From Aminobacter aminovorans (lineage in GTDB: Bacteria; Pseudomonadota; Alphaproteobacteria; Rhizobiales; Rhizobiaceae), in assembly GCF_900445235.1 (NCBI RefSeq), contig NZ_UFSM01000001.1, positions 2,743,501 through 2,807,500 on the forward strand: DNA of 64,000 bases. Reading direction: 5' to 3'. Within the stretch, counting starts at the first letter, position 1; each line of letters starts with the position of its first letter. Shown here in pieces: positions 1-8,269 of this stretch. The position numbers were made by a program, and so were the translations under genes. The notes beneath the pieces are model-generated. The model made no database searches, was not told where the DNA came from, and worked only from the letters and a program-made list of their open reading frames with translations.

Positions 1-204
1 CGATCATGCCGCCCAGCGGCTTGACCATCGTCTTCGTCGTTTCAGTCTTCCTTACGATCGGCCTGCAAGCTCGGTCGAGGACGTACGGCAATTCCTCGGT
101 GGGGTAACCATTTGCGGTGCGCTTCCCGACAATGTGATTGAAAAGCCCGGCTTTCTCGCCGGGTGTTTCTTTTGAACGGACCGAAACTCGCTTACCCTTT
201 GCTT
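1..204. other. Left-edge non-coding stretch with possible minus-strand gene start
   Basis: No complete gene is visible here. On the minus strand an ATG at 28-26 opens a frame (MVKPLGGMI) that runs off the left edge. An AAGGAAG sequence lies upstream but is too far away to be a convincing ribosome-binding site, so a gene start is only possible. The right part holds the terminator described separately. Confidence 0.3.
143..174 (+). terminator. Rho-independent terminator hairpin
   Basis: The arms CCCGGC (146-151) and GCCGGG (158-163) form a hairpin followed by a T-rich tail. AAAA on the left side could make it bidirectional. It sits just before the next plus-strand gene, so the far-upstream start of that gene (163) would lie inside the hairpin. 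This supports the internal ATG start. Confidence 0.6.
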
Positions 205-1047
205 ATGTCTGCCGTGGCCAAAGCTCTTCTCGCAGGCGGTGCTGCTTTGGCGCTGATGCTGGGTCTCGGCCTGCACGCCGATGCAGCCGAACAGGTCGAT
301 GTCGAACTGGTGCTGGCCGTCGACGTGTCGCTCTCCATGTCGCCTGATGAACTCGAGATACAGCGCCACGGCTATGCGGCAGCGCTGACCCATGAGCGGG
401 TGCTGGAGGCGATCGCCGAGGGAGCCTATGGCAAGATCGCGGTGACTTATGTCGAGTGGGCCGGTTCGACGTCGCAGATCGTCGTCGTGCCCTGGACGGT
501 CATTGCCAATCGCGCCGATGCCGAACGTGTGGTGCGGCAATTGTCGGCCAAGCCGCCCAACAGCGCGCGCCGGACCTCGATCTCCAGCGCGCTCGAGTTC
601 GGCACCGATCTTTTCGCCGAAAGCGGCTATCGCGGCCTGAAGCGGGTGATCGACATCTCGGGCGACGGACCGAACAACCAGGGGCCGCCGGTGGATCTCA
701 TCCGCGATGCTGCGGTGGCGCAAGGCATCACCATCAACGGCCTGCCGCTAATGACCAATGGCGGCTTTGGCAATGCCTATGATGTCGAGGATCTAGACCG
801 CTATTATGCCGACTGCGTCATCGGCGGGCCGGGCGCCTTCATGATCCCGGTGAATGAGTGGTCGCAGTTTCCGGAGGCGATCCGGCGAAAGCTGGTCATG
901 GAACTGGCCGGACCGTCTTCGCGCCACTGGGCGGCGGAGGAAGCGGCGCACCCGCCTGTGATGCTTGCCCAGTCGGAGCCAAAATACGACTGCCTGATCG
1001 GCGAAAAGCTCTGGCGCGACCGCTCCTGGCTGTGGGACAGCCGCTAG
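205..1047 (+). CDS. DUF1194 VWA-like exported protein
   Basis: This 280-residue protein starts with a hydrophobic signal segment (about residues 4-27) ending in an Ala-rich cleavage-like site. A von Willebrand factor A-like fold follows, with a DVSLS metal-ion adhesion motif at residues 40-44 and an ISGDGPNNQG strand that fits the second half of the site. Length and motif order match the DUF1194 family of exported proteins of unknown function. The nearest in-frame upstream start (163) overlaps a terminator, so the ATG at 205 is preferred. The target of the VWA domain cannot be read from the sequence. Confidence 0.8.
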   Translation: MSAVAKALLAGGAALALMLGLGLHADAAEQVDVELVLAVDVSLSMSPDELEIQRHGYAAALTHERVLEAIAEGAYGKIAVTYVEWAGSTSQIVVVPWTVIANRADAERVVRQLSAKPPNSARRTSISSALEFGTDLFAESGYRGLKRVIDISGDGPNNQGPPVDLIRDAAVAQGITINGLPLMTNGGFGNAYDVEDLDRYYADCVIGGPGAFMIPVNEWSQFPEAIRRKLVMELAGPSSRHWAAEEAAHPPVMLAQSEPKYDCLIGEKLWRDRSWLWDSR

Positions 1048-1145
1048 GCAACACCTTCAAACCGCGATGTCGTCGCGCGAAATGCCAAAGTTTGGCCACG
1101 CGGCTGTTTTCTCTGCGTCTTCTGGCCACGAGGACAACGAGAATC

Positions 1146-1526
1146 ATGAAACGCCTAGCACTCCTTGCCACCGTCGCATCGGCCCTGGTGGCCGGCAGCG
1201 CCAACGCCCAATATGACGACGACGTCGCCTGCGAGATGTACGAGCATAACGGCTATGGCGGCCGCGTCCTGCCGATGCGAGCCGACCAGTCGATCAGCTT
1301 CCGCGCCGGCCGGTTCTGGAACGACCGCGTTTCGTCGGTGCGGGTGGCGCCCGGCTGCACCCTTGTGGTCTACCAGCACAGCGGCATGCAGGGCGCGTCG
1401 GAAGAGTTCGACCGCAATGCCCGCTCCCTCGGCGGCTGGAACGACCAGATATCGTCGGCAGAGTGCATCTGCGACGGCTATCAGGACGACGGCGACGACG
1501 GTTCCGACCCGTACCGGCGACAGTAG
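1146..1526 (+). CDS. Secreted beta/gamma-crystallin-like small protein
   Basis: This 126-residue protein has a clear Sec signal peptide (MKRLALLATVASALVAGSANA). The mature part has a pattern like beta/gamma-crystallin or peptidase-inhibitor I36 Greek-key repeats: CEMYEHNGYGG near the N-terminus, then a second half with VVYQHSGMQGASEEF and a WNDQISS strand. Four cysteines suggest disulfide bonds, and the C-terminus is an Asp/Gly-rich tail. It is probably periplasmic or secreted. Function is unknown; the fold is an inference from sequence pattern. Confidence 0.65.
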   Translation: MKRLALLATVASALVAGSANAQYDDDVACEMYEHNGYGGRVLPMRADQSISFRAGRFWNDRVSSVRVAPGCTLVVYQHSGMQGASEEFDRNARSLGGWNDQISSAECICDGYQDDGDDGSDPYRRQ

Positions 1527-1530
1527 CCGG

Positions 1531-2532
1531 TCAGGCCGCGATCAACTGCTTGCGGTCGATACGCTCCTGCTGCGGCGAACGGGCATAAAGCTCGCGGTAG
1601 CATTTTGAGAAGTGCGAGGCCGAGACGAAGCCGCAGGCGACGGCAACCTCGACGACAGGCATCGAGGACTGGATCAGCAGGTGCCGGGCGCGGTCGAGCC
1701 TGATCTCAAGATAATAGCGGGCAGGGGACCGGCCCATCTCGGTGCGGAACAGGCGTTCGATCTGGCGCCTGGACAGGCCGACATGGTCGGCGATCTCAAT
1801 CAGCGACAGCGGCTCCGACAGATTGGCCTCCATCAGCTCGATGATGGTCAGAACCTTCGAGTTCTGCACGCCGAGCCGTGCCCTGAGCGGCAGGCGCTGA
1901 CGGTCGGTCGGACTGCGGACGCGGTCGGTGAGCACCTGTTCGCAGATGCGGTTGACGAGGTTGTCGTCGAAATCGTCGCCGATCAGCTTGAGCATCATGT
2001 CGAGGGCAGCCGTGCCGCCGGCGCAGGTGTAGATGTTCTGATCGACCTCGAACAGGTCGGCATAGACGTTGGCCTTGGGGAAAGCCTCGGCGAAGCCCGG
2101 CAGATTTTCCCAATGGATGGCGCAGCGCTTGTTGGACAGCAGGCCGGCATTGGCCAGCACATAGGCGCCGGTGCACAGGCCGCCGACGGCGACGCCGCGA
2201 TTGTACTCCTCGCGCAGCCAGGCAAAGACCGACTTGTTGGTGTAGGTCTCGACGTTGATGCCGGTGCAGACGATGACCATCGAAGGGCGTTCCGGCCCGG
2301 CCATTTTCTTGCGTTCTTCATCGAGCGAGGTGTTGACGGCGCATTCGACGCCGTTCGAGGCGGGCACGGCCTTGCCGTCGATGCTGGCCAGGCGCCATTT
2401 GTAAGCCTCGTAGCCGAGCATGCGGTTTGCGATGCGCAACGGGTCGAGGGCGGTCGCAAAGGCGACCATGGTGAAGTCGGGGACAAGGAAGAACACAAGC
2501 GATCGTTTGATCGGATGTCTGATGGCGTTCAA
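1531..2532 (-). CDS. GlxA-family AraC regulator, GbdR-like
   Basis: This 333-residue regulator has an N-terminal DJ-1/PfpI-like domain (about residues 10-185, with GGLCTGAYVLANAGLL) and a C-terminal AraC helix-turn-helix domain (SLIEIADHVGLSRRQIERLF; VACGFVSASHFSKCYRE). This is the layout of the GlxA/GbdR group, whose Pseudomonas member activates glycine betaine catabolism. The nearby corrinoid demethylation genes make a betaine-responsive role attractive, but the ligand is an inference. A TTG at 2532 preceded by GAGGG at good spacing is chosen over the TTG at 2598. An inverted repeat TTTGC-N7-GCAAA lies upstream. Confidence 0.75.
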   Translation of the reverse strand: MNAIRHPIKRSLVFFLVPDFTMVAFATALDPLRIANRMLGYEAYKWRLASIDGKAVPASNGVECAVNTSLDEERKKMAGPERPSMVIVCTGINVETYTNKSVFAWLREEYNRGVAVGGLCTGAYVLANAGLLSNKRCAIHWENLPGFAEAFPKANVYADLFEVDQNIYTCAGGTAALDMMLKLIGDDFDDNLVNRICEQVLTDRVRSPTDRQRLPLRARLGVQNSKVLTIIELMEANLSEPLSLIEIADHVGLSRRQIERLFRTEMGRSPARYYLEIRLDRARHLLIQSSMPVVEVAVACGFVSASHFSKCYRELYARSPQQERIDRKQLIAA

Positions 2533-2643
2533 GGAACCCTCGCGCTGGCCGGGAACGACGCGACTTTGATGTCGCGAATAGCATAGCGTCAACAGCAAAT
2601 TCCCTTGCTGTCAATGGGTTTGAAGCTGTCGCTAAAATTAAAG

Positions 2644-2660
2644 TTTGCGACATGGGCAAA
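2644..2660. promoter_or_regulatory. TTTGC-N7-GCAAA inverted repeat upstream of the GlxA-type regulator
   Basis: The left arm reads TTTGCGAC and the right arm GCAAAA. A similar arrangement occurs at 15368-15385 between the corrinoid-protein and mttB genes. It could be an activator site; this rests on recurrence alone. Confidence 0.35.
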
Positions 2661-2769
2661 ACGCCGCTGGCTCTATTGGGCGAGCAAATGACGCGTTTGA
2701 AACGGCGAGGCCAGGCCAGACAGCAGCGGTGTCGTGGTCCGCAGCGCAGTCGAATGACGGCAGCTGCAA

Positions 2770-2803
2770 AAGATGCAAAAGAAAAGAGCGGCTTGCGCCG
2801 CTC
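2770..2803 (-). terminator. Terminator of the 46-residue mini-gene
   Basis: Read on the minus strand, GAGCGGC (2797-2803) pairs with GCCGCTC (2786-2792) around a 4-nt loop and is followed by TTTTCTTTT. It lies downstream of the 2862-3002 gene. Between gene and hairpin is a short direct repeat, TTCGAYCCGGGAGGA, present twice within 2819-2846. Confidence 0.7.
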
Positions 2804-2861
2804 CAATGGTTCGACCCGGGAGGATCGGGGTTCGATCCGGGAGGAAAGGATCGAATGAAAC

Positions 2862-3002
2862 TCAGCCGACGAGCATGCCAAGGCGGTTTGCGGCGATCGC
2901 GCCGGTCTGGCCGGGCATCGTCCTGGAAAGGCGCTGGCGCTCGATTGCGGTCGACAGCGAGGTGTCGCGGCGGAAACCGAACAGGCGGGCAAAAATCTTC
3001 AT
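2862..3002 (-). CDS. 46-residue basic small protein
   Basis: This small basic protein starts MKIFARLFGFRRDTSL and ends GMLVG. A GGAGA ribosome-binding site lies 6-8 bases upstream and an intrinsic terminator downstream, so it looks like a real monocistronic gene. It lacks the LPxEIQxDIGW motif of the DUF1127 genes next to it but resembles them in size, charge and orientation. I do not recognise a family. Confidence 0.5.
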   Translation of the reverse strand: MKIFARLFGFRRDTSLSTAIERQRLSRTMPGQTGAIAANRLGMLVG

Positions 3003-3329
3003 GACACGTCTCCATGCACAGTGGTTACACGGGGTGCCTTCGCGTTTTGGAGTGGGGCAGCTCGTTTGATGACGCGCATATAGGCCTTGGCCGATGCGGA
3101 TTATGCTGCAAATGCGAAGTGGCACACCTCAAAAGCGACACGACATGCGACATTCCTATGGATGCGACGTCGGCTGTGGTGAAAAATCAAATGATTTCAG
3201 TTTCTTGAGGGCTTTCGGCGGCGCCATGCAAGCCGTTCATCCCAGGCGTGCGGCGCTCGCATGGCTGAGGCGAGGTCGCATAACCTGTCTGCACTAGGCG
3301 ACAGGCTCGCGACTTCGCCTCGACACTGC
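3003..3329. other. Intergenic region between two mini-genes
   Basis: This 327-base stretch should contain the promoter of the 46-residue gene and any terminator of the DUF1127 gene to its right. Open frames here are short and lack ribosome-binding sites. I see no strong hairpin, RNA gene or repeat. Confidence 0.4.
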
Positions 3330-3509
3330 TCAAATCGCTTCACCGCTGTGGCCGCGACGGTAGCCGGTGTTGGAATCGAAGGCTTCCGGCCAGCCGATGT
3401 CCTTCTGCAATTCGATCGGCAACGAGCGGATCGAGCGGGCGGTGTTAAAGCGTGTACGGGCGGCGTTGAGTTCGCTGGCGATGCGCCCGATCGACGAGAA
3501 AATGGACAT
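3330..3509 (-). CDS. DUF1127 mini-protein
   Basis: This 59-residue protein (MSIFSSIGRIASELNAARTR...) has the DUF1127 signature LPIELQKDIGWPEAF at about residues 29-43. AGGAGA lies a few bases before the ATG. DUF1127 proteins are small, Arg-rich alphaproteobacterial proteins; some are regulated by LysR-type factors and some have been linked to RNA turnover or phosphate and carbon metabolism. It is transcribed divergently from the LysR gene, and the shared promoter region is 227 bases long. Confidence 0.8.
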   Translation of the reverse strand: MSIFSSIGRIASELNAARTRFNTARSIRSLPIELQKDIGWPEAFDSNTGYRRGHSGEAI

Positions 3510-3736
3510 TGCGGTCTCTCCTTCCTGCTGGGCCGGTTCAAGGCCGGCTTGAGGTGCTCGCCCGGTGGGCACCGCTTGCTTCAACCGTCTCGCGCACCAT
3601 GGCGCTTCCGTTCCGGGCTCTGTCGAGGCTTGGCCATGGCCGCTGCTTCGATGGTGTTGACTATCGCTCAGGGATGAGGTTCAATCAAACGAAATGAAAT
3701 GATGTGTTCGATCAGAAATATTGAAGGGCATTGGCC

Positions 3737-4636
3737 ATGAATGCACCACTCAATCATCCGCTGCCGCTGCTTGACCTCGACGTGCTGCGCACCTTCGTTG
3801 CGATTGCAGAAACAGGCAGCTTCACGACGGCGGCCAATGCGGTGTTCCGCACACCCTCGGCCGTTTCGATGCAGATAAAGAAGCTCGAGGACATTCTCGG
3901 GCGCTCGGTCTTCTTCCGCGACGCGCGCTCGGTCACTCTGACCACCGACGGGGAGATGCTGCTCGGTTACGCGCGGCGCATGCTGGCGATCAACCGCGAA
4001 GCGGTGTCGAAGTTCATCATCCCCGACATCGTCGGCGTTGTTCGCCTGGGGTCGCCCGACGATTTCGGCGAACGCGTGCTGCCGCATGTGCTCAAGCGTT
4101 TTGCCCAGACGCATCCTTCGATCGCCGTCGACGTGATCATCGACCAGAGCAGCAATCTCAGGCGCCGCATGGACGATCGGGCGCTTGACATCACGCTGCT
4201 GACCAATGCCTGCAGGGCCAATGCAGCAGGCGCTGAAACGCTGTTGACCGAGCCGATCGTCTGGGCTGGCGCCAGGGGCGGCTGCGCCCATCTGCGCGAG
4301 CCGCTGCCCGTGTCGATCTGGGAAGAGGGCTGCGCCTGGCGGGCAGGGGCGCTCGAAGCGCTCGGCCGAGATGGCCGCAACTACCGCGTCGCCTATATGA
4401 GCGCACACACGGCCGGCCAGCGGGCCGCCATTCTCTCCGACCTGGCGGTGGCACCGTTGCCGCGGTCGTTCATCGGCGACGAACTTGTCGAACTGGGCGT
4501 CAAGGACGGCATGCCGGAGATAGGCAACTACAGCCTCGCGATGATCGTGGCACCCGAGGCAAGCGCGCCGGTCAAGGCCGCGGCCGACCACATCCGCGCG
4601 GCCTTCGAGACCTTCAACCTGACCGGCAAGTTCTAG
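3737..4636 (+). CDS. LysR-family transcriptional regulator
   Basis: This 299-residue protein has an N-terminal winged helix-turn-helix (residues about 14-73: LDVLRTFVAIAETGSFTTAA, then SAVSMQIKKLEDILG) and a C-terminal substrate-binding fold. The N-terminus differs from VtlR/LsrB as I remember them, so I do not assign that name. It lies inside a group of DUF1127 genes and is divergent from one, so those genes are its likely targets. The ATG at 3737 is preferred to an in-frame TTG two codons upstream. Confidence 0.85.
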   Translation: MNAPLNHPLPLLDLDVLRTFVAIAETGSFTTAANAVFRTPSAVSMQIKKLEDILGRSVFFRDARSVTLTTDGEMLLGYARRMLAINREAVSKFIIPDIVGVVRLGSPDDFGERVLPHVLKRFAQTHPSIAVDVIIDQSSNLRRRMDDRALDITLLTNACRANAAGAETLLTEPIVWAGARGGCAHLREPLPVSIWEEGCAWRAGALEALGRDGRNYRVAYMSAHTAGQRAAILSDLAVAPLPRSFIGDELVELGVKDGMPEIGNYSLAMIVAPEASAPVKAAADHIRAAFETFNLTGKF

Positions 4637-4681
4637 AGCGCAGCTGCGGTCAAGTTCTGGCGCGTACCTGCGGTGAAGGTT

Positions 4682-4864
4682 TCAACGCCTGACCGCAGCG
4701 GTCATCGAACGGTAGATGCGCGCCATCAGCGACGATGGCGGGTTCCAGGCGAGGTCGCGCTGGATCTCCGGTGGCAGCGCATTCATGATGCGGGCGGTCC
4801 GGCGGGCGCTTCGCGCCTGCTTGTAGCGGGCGCCAATGCGGCCGAGATCGTCGAAAAGGGGCAT
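4682..4864 (-). CDS. DUF1127 mini-protein
   Basis: This 60-residue protein starts MPLFDDLGRIGARYKQARSA and carries the family core ALPPEIQRDLAWNPP, with Ala in place of the usual Gly before Trp. It is strongly basic. It faces the end of the LysR gene and is part of a run of similar genes on the same strand, each with its own ribosome-binding site. GGAGGG lies just upstream of the start. Confidence 0.75.
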   Translation of the reverse strand: MPLFDDLGRIGARYKQARSARRTARIMNALPPEIQRDLAWNPPSSLMARIYRSMTAAVRR

Positions 4865-5025
4865 CTGGCCCTCCTTTCAATTCGTGAATTCCAATTTCCG
4901 AAATGCTGGCTGTCAGATCGCGCGGCGGCGCGGCTTCAATGCCATGCGCAGGCGCCGGTCGGCCGCGGCAGGCCGGCCGGCGGTGCGCTGGCGAAAGGCG
5001 AGCAGGCCGACCTTTTCGGCGAAGG

Positions 5026-5328
5026 TCATGCGCAGCGCGCTTTCGGCCGGGCGAACGCGATGACATTTGTCGCCGGCGCCAAGGGGCCGACGGGCCAGCC
5101 GAGTTCGATCTGAATGTCCATGGGCAACGCGTCGATCAGCATCGCCACGCGACCATATTTGTGGAGTTGACCCGCGGCGCCCGACCCATGGTGGGTCAGC
5201 CCGTCGATCCAGCCGAGCTCGACCTGCAATTCGCGCGGCAAGCCGTTCATCATGTTCTCGATGCGGCTATCGCGGCACGCATGGCGCAACACCGAGCCGT
5301 ACTGATGAAACTCTCCAATGATGGACAT
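5026..5328 (-). CDS. Double-motif DUF1127-like protein
   Basis: This 100-residue protein holds two copies of the DUF1127 core in one chain: NGLPRELQVELGWIDGL near residues 27-43 and DALPMDIQIELGWPVGP near residues 67-83. Family members normally have one, so this looks like an internal duplication or fusion of two mini-genes. A strong AGGAGA ribosome-binding site precedes the ATG. The C-terminal tail (APATNVIAFARPKARCA) is basic. Same strand as its neighbours; function unknown. Confidence 0.7.
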   Translation of the reverse strand: MSIIGEFHQYGSVLRHACRDSRIENMMNGLPRELQVELGWIDGLTHHGSGAAGQLHKYGRVAMLIDALPMDIQIELGWPVGPLAPATNVIAFARPKARCA

Positions 5329-5477
5329 GGTCGTCTCCTGGGAGTAACGGGCCGGCGGCACCACGCGAGACTGGATGCGCCGTCGGCCGGGCAAAGTTTA
5401 TGCTCGTTTGTGTTTCAGGTTGATATCGCTTGAGCGCTTTCCTGTTTCAGATTGCGCGCGATGCTGAAACACTCGTC

Positions 5478-5660
5478 TCAGCGATCCGGCGACATGTAGA
5501 GCGCCAGTGTCGCGTGGCGCCGGCCATGTTCCGGGGTGGGCCAGCCAATGTCCTTCTGGATCTCCGGCGGCAGCCTGTTCAGCATGCGTTCGGAGCGGGC
5601 GGCGCGGCGCGCGCTCTGGATGGCCGCACCGAAGCGGCCGATGGTGCTCATCATCGACAT
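5478..5660 (-). CDS. DUF1127 mini-protein
   Basis: This 60-residue protein starts MSMMSTIGRFGAAIQSARRA and carries NRLPPEIQKDIGWPTPEHG at about residues 28-46, the canonical family core. AGGAGAC lies just upstream. It is the last member of the DUF1127 group that starts near 3.3 kb. Confidence 0.8.
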   Translation of the reverse strand: MSMMSTIGRFGAAIQSARRAARSERMLNRLPPEIQKDIGWPTPEHGRRHATLALYMSPDR

Positions 5661-5991
5661 TAGTTGTCTCCTGCAAATCCCGCTGCGCCGCGCGCCTCAG
5701 GGGCGTGCAATGAACGCTGTGGTTCGTGTGAATCGCTGCCTGATCCATGCCAAAAACCGAATTCGATCTTCGAGGCCATGCAGTTTGCCGCCCGAGAGGC
5801 GAAGCTCGCTGGCGGCTGACGAGCGGAAACTAGTTCGGGATTGTTTCGTATCGATTTCGTATGGGCGGCAACTTTAGGTCGAATTGTTGCCTGACTGAAA
5901 CACACCCGATACGTGCATCATAACACAACAACGCTCCGGCGAGGCGCGGAAAACCTCGTCGAAGCGCCGGTTGGGCAGATGTCCTTGCGGT
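5661..5991. other. Intergenic region before the corrinoid genes
   Basis: This 331-base stretch separates the DUF1127 start from the end of the reactivase gene. It must contain the promoter of the DUF1127 gene. I see AT-rich tracts near 5870-5930 but no convincing terminator, RNA gene or open frame. Confidence 0.4.
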
Positions 5992-8100
5992 TCAGTCGCG
6001 AGAGCGACGCGCGGCGCGTTCCTCGCGCGACCGGCGGCGTGGCGCGCCGTCGGAAGGTTCGCCTTCCGCGCTTGCCGCCTTGCGCGGCGGCAGCTTGACC
6101 GCGGCCTGCAGCTTGGGGAACGGATCGACCTTGTTGGGCAGCGCCATGGCGTCGATGAACAGCTGCTGGAAGTGCGGCTCGAGCGCGGTCTCGATCTTTT
6201 CGATCTGGCCGACTTCCGTCTCGATTTCGCGGCGGTGATTGCGGTTGAGCAGCGCCATCAGCGCGCCGGTGCCGGCGGCATTGCCGACAGCCTTGACCTC
6301 GTCGAGGTCGCAATCGGGGATCAGGCCGAGCACCATTGCGTATTTCGGATCGATGAAGGAGCCGAAGGCGCCGGCGAAGCGGATGGTGTCGACGGTCTCG
6401 ACGCCCTGCTTTTCCATCAGCAGCTTCACGCCGGCATAAAGAGCGGCCTTGGCGAGCTGGATGGCGCGAACGTCGTTCTGGGTAACGGTGATGCGTGGCT
6501 CGCCCTGGCGGCCTTCGCGCAGCAGATAGGAGAAAGTGCGGCCGTTCGGGATGATGCGCGGGCTTTTCTCGGCCATCGATCCGTCGATGACGCCATCTTC
6601 GGAGATGATGCCAGACAGATACATCTCCGCCACCACCTCGATGATCGCCGAGCCGCAGATGCCGGTGACGCCGGTGGTCCAGGATGCCTCGTCGAAGCCT
6701 TCCTCGTCCGACCATTTGTCGGTGCCGATGACGCGGTATTTCGGCTCCAGCGTCTCAGGGTCGATGCGCACGCGCTCGATGGCGCCAGGAGCTGCACGTT
6801 GGCCAGAGGAGATTTCGGCGCCTTCGAAGGCCGGGCCGGTAGGCGAGGACGCGGCGACGACCCGGTTCCGGTTGCCGAGGATGATCTCGGCATTGGTGCC
6901 GACATCGACCAGCAGCATCATCTTGTCCTGGCGGTACGGTCCCTCGGACAGGGTCGCACCGGCGGCATCCGCGCCGACGTGCCCGGCGATACAGGGCAAG
7001 GTGTAGAGACGGGCGCCGCGATTGACCTCGATGTCGATCTCATGCGCCCAGAATTGCAGCGCGCCTGAAACGGCGAGCGCGAACGGCGCCTGGCCGAGTT
7101 CCGTCGGGTCGATGCCGAGGAACAGGTGATGCATGATCGGATTGGCGACGAAGACGCAGTCGAAGATGTCGTCACGATTGGCCTGGCCTTCCTCGCAGAC
7201 CTTGCCGATGAGCCCGTTGACGGCCTCGCGCACGGCCTTGGTCATGGCTTCGCGACCGTCGGGGTTCATCATCACATAGGAGACACGGCTCATCAGATCT
7301 TCGCCGAAGCGGATCTGCGGATTGGATGTGCCTGACGAAGCGGCGATGCGGCCGGACAAAAGCGACACCAGATGCATGGCGATGGTCGTCGAGCCGATGT
7401 CGCAGGCGATGCCATAGGCCTCGTTCTTCAAGCCGGGGAACAGGCCGATTATGAAGGGGCGCGAGGAATCCATGTCGCGGTGGACAACCGCGGTCACGCC
7501 CCATTTGCCGGGTGTGACTTCCGGCTGGTCGGGCAGCTTGGTGCGAAGGATCTTCTGGACCTGGGCGATAAGGTGAGGGGCGACCAGCAGGTCTTTCCAG
7601 CCCCAGTCCTTTTCAAGCGCTACCTTGAGGCGGTCGAGGTCGCCGAGCGGCTTGTGCATGTCGGGCTCTTCCAGCTCGACATAGCAGAGCTGGACGGCGG
7701 CATTGCGCTCGATGACACGATCGGTGGCCGCCTTGCGCACGACCTGCGCGTTGATGACGGTGTCCTGTGGCACGTCGATGACGAGGTCGCCCTGGATCGT
7801 CGCCGAACATGACAGGCGCCGGCCCTCAGGCAGGCCGCGAACGCGCTCATAGCGCTCTTCCTTCGGGCCCTTGGGCGAGATGTGGTCGTTCGACGAGATG
7901 ATCTTGTGCTTGGCGAAATTGCCTTCCTGCACCTCGACCTGGCAGCGGCCGCAGGTGGCGCGTCCGCCGCACACGCTTTCGACATAGACGCCAAGAGTAC
8001 GCGCCGCGTCGAGCACGGGCGTTCCCACCGGAAACCGGCCACGCTTGCCCGAAGGCATGAACAGGACAAGCGGATCGGTGATGTTGGCGGGAGAGTTCAT
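5992..8100 (-). CDS. Corrinoid-protein reductive activase (2Fe-2S + ASKHA)
   Basis: This 702-residue protein begins with a plant-type 2Fe-2S ferredoxin domain with ligands at Cys44, Cys50, Cys53 and Cys98. A long middle and C-terminal part of the DUF4445/ASKHA class follows, with actin-like phosphate motifs (ACDIGSTTIAMHL about residue 232; LVDVGTNAEI about 405; FAGAFGSFIDP near 600). Such proteins use ATP to return the inactive Co(II) corrinoid to Co(I) during methyl transfer. The position beside corrinoid and pterin methyltransferase genes fits. It ends in an Arg-rich tail (APRRRSREERAARRSRD). The N-terminal domain supports electron entry, but the donor is not known. Confidence 0.85.
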   Translation of the reverse strand: MNSPANITDPLVLFMPSGKRGRFPVGTPVLDAARTLGVYVESVCGGRATCGRCQVEVQEGNFAKHKIISSNDHISPKGPKEERYERVRGLPEGRRLSCSATIQGDLVIDVPQDTVINAQVVRKAATDRVIERNAAVQLCYVELEEPDMHKPLGDLDRLKVALEKDWGWKDLLVAPHLIAQVQKILRTKLPDQPEVTPGKWGVTAVVHRDMDSSRPFIIGLFPGLKNEAYGIACDIGSTTIAMHLVSLLSGRIAASSGTSNPQIRFGEDLMSRVSYVMMNPDGREAMTKAVREAVNGLIGKVCEEGQANRDDIFDCVFVANPIMHHLFLGIDPTELGQAPFALAVSGALQFWAHEIDIEVNRGARLYTLPCIAGHVGADAAGATLSEGPYRQDKMMLLVDVGTNAEIILGNRNRVVAASSPTGPAFEGAEISSGQRAAPGAIERVRIDPETLEPKYRVIGTDKWSDEEGFDEASWTTGVTGICGSAIIEVVAEMYLSGIISEDGVIDGSMAEKSPRIIPNGRTFSYLLREGRQGEPRITVTQNDVRAIQLAKAALYAGVKLLMEKQGVETVDTIRFAGAFGSFIDPKYAMVLGLIPDCDLDEVKAVGNAAGTGALMALLNRNHRREIETEVGQIEKIETALEPHFQQLFIDAMALPNKVDPFPKLQAAVKLPPRKAASAEGEPSDGAPRRRSREERAARRSRD

Positions 8101-8138
8101 TTCAATGCTCCGGAATGCACCGACCTTATGGCGATCGG

Positions 8139-8250
8139 GTTGCCCCTCATCTGCCTGCGGGCAACTTCCCCCCGCGTGCGGGGGGAAGGAAAATCATGCG
8201 ACGGCTCCGCTTCCCCGTCCGACGGGACGACTGGGGGAAAATGGAGCGCG
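8139..8250. repeat. Intergenic palindromic repeat, rhizobial type
   Basis: This gap between the reactivase and methyltransferase genes contains a perfect hairpin: CTTCCCCCC (8165-8173), loop GCGTGC, GGGGGGAAG (8180-8188). The flanking CCCCTCATCTGCCTG and GACGGGACGACTGGGGGAA sequences resemble the RIME-like intergenic repeats common in rhizobial genomes. It may act as an mRNA stability or attenuation element inside the operon. Confidence 0.55.
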
Positions 8251-8269
8251 TCGTATATCACGATTGATC

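Noticed and set aside
3197..3541. Longer minus-strand frame over the DUF1127 gene
   Set aside because: Different frame from the DUF1127 core; no ribosome-binding site or motif.
6000..8100. Plus-strand frames over the reactivase gene
   Set aside because: Shadow frames; the minus-strand protein has intact Fe-S and ASKHA motifs.
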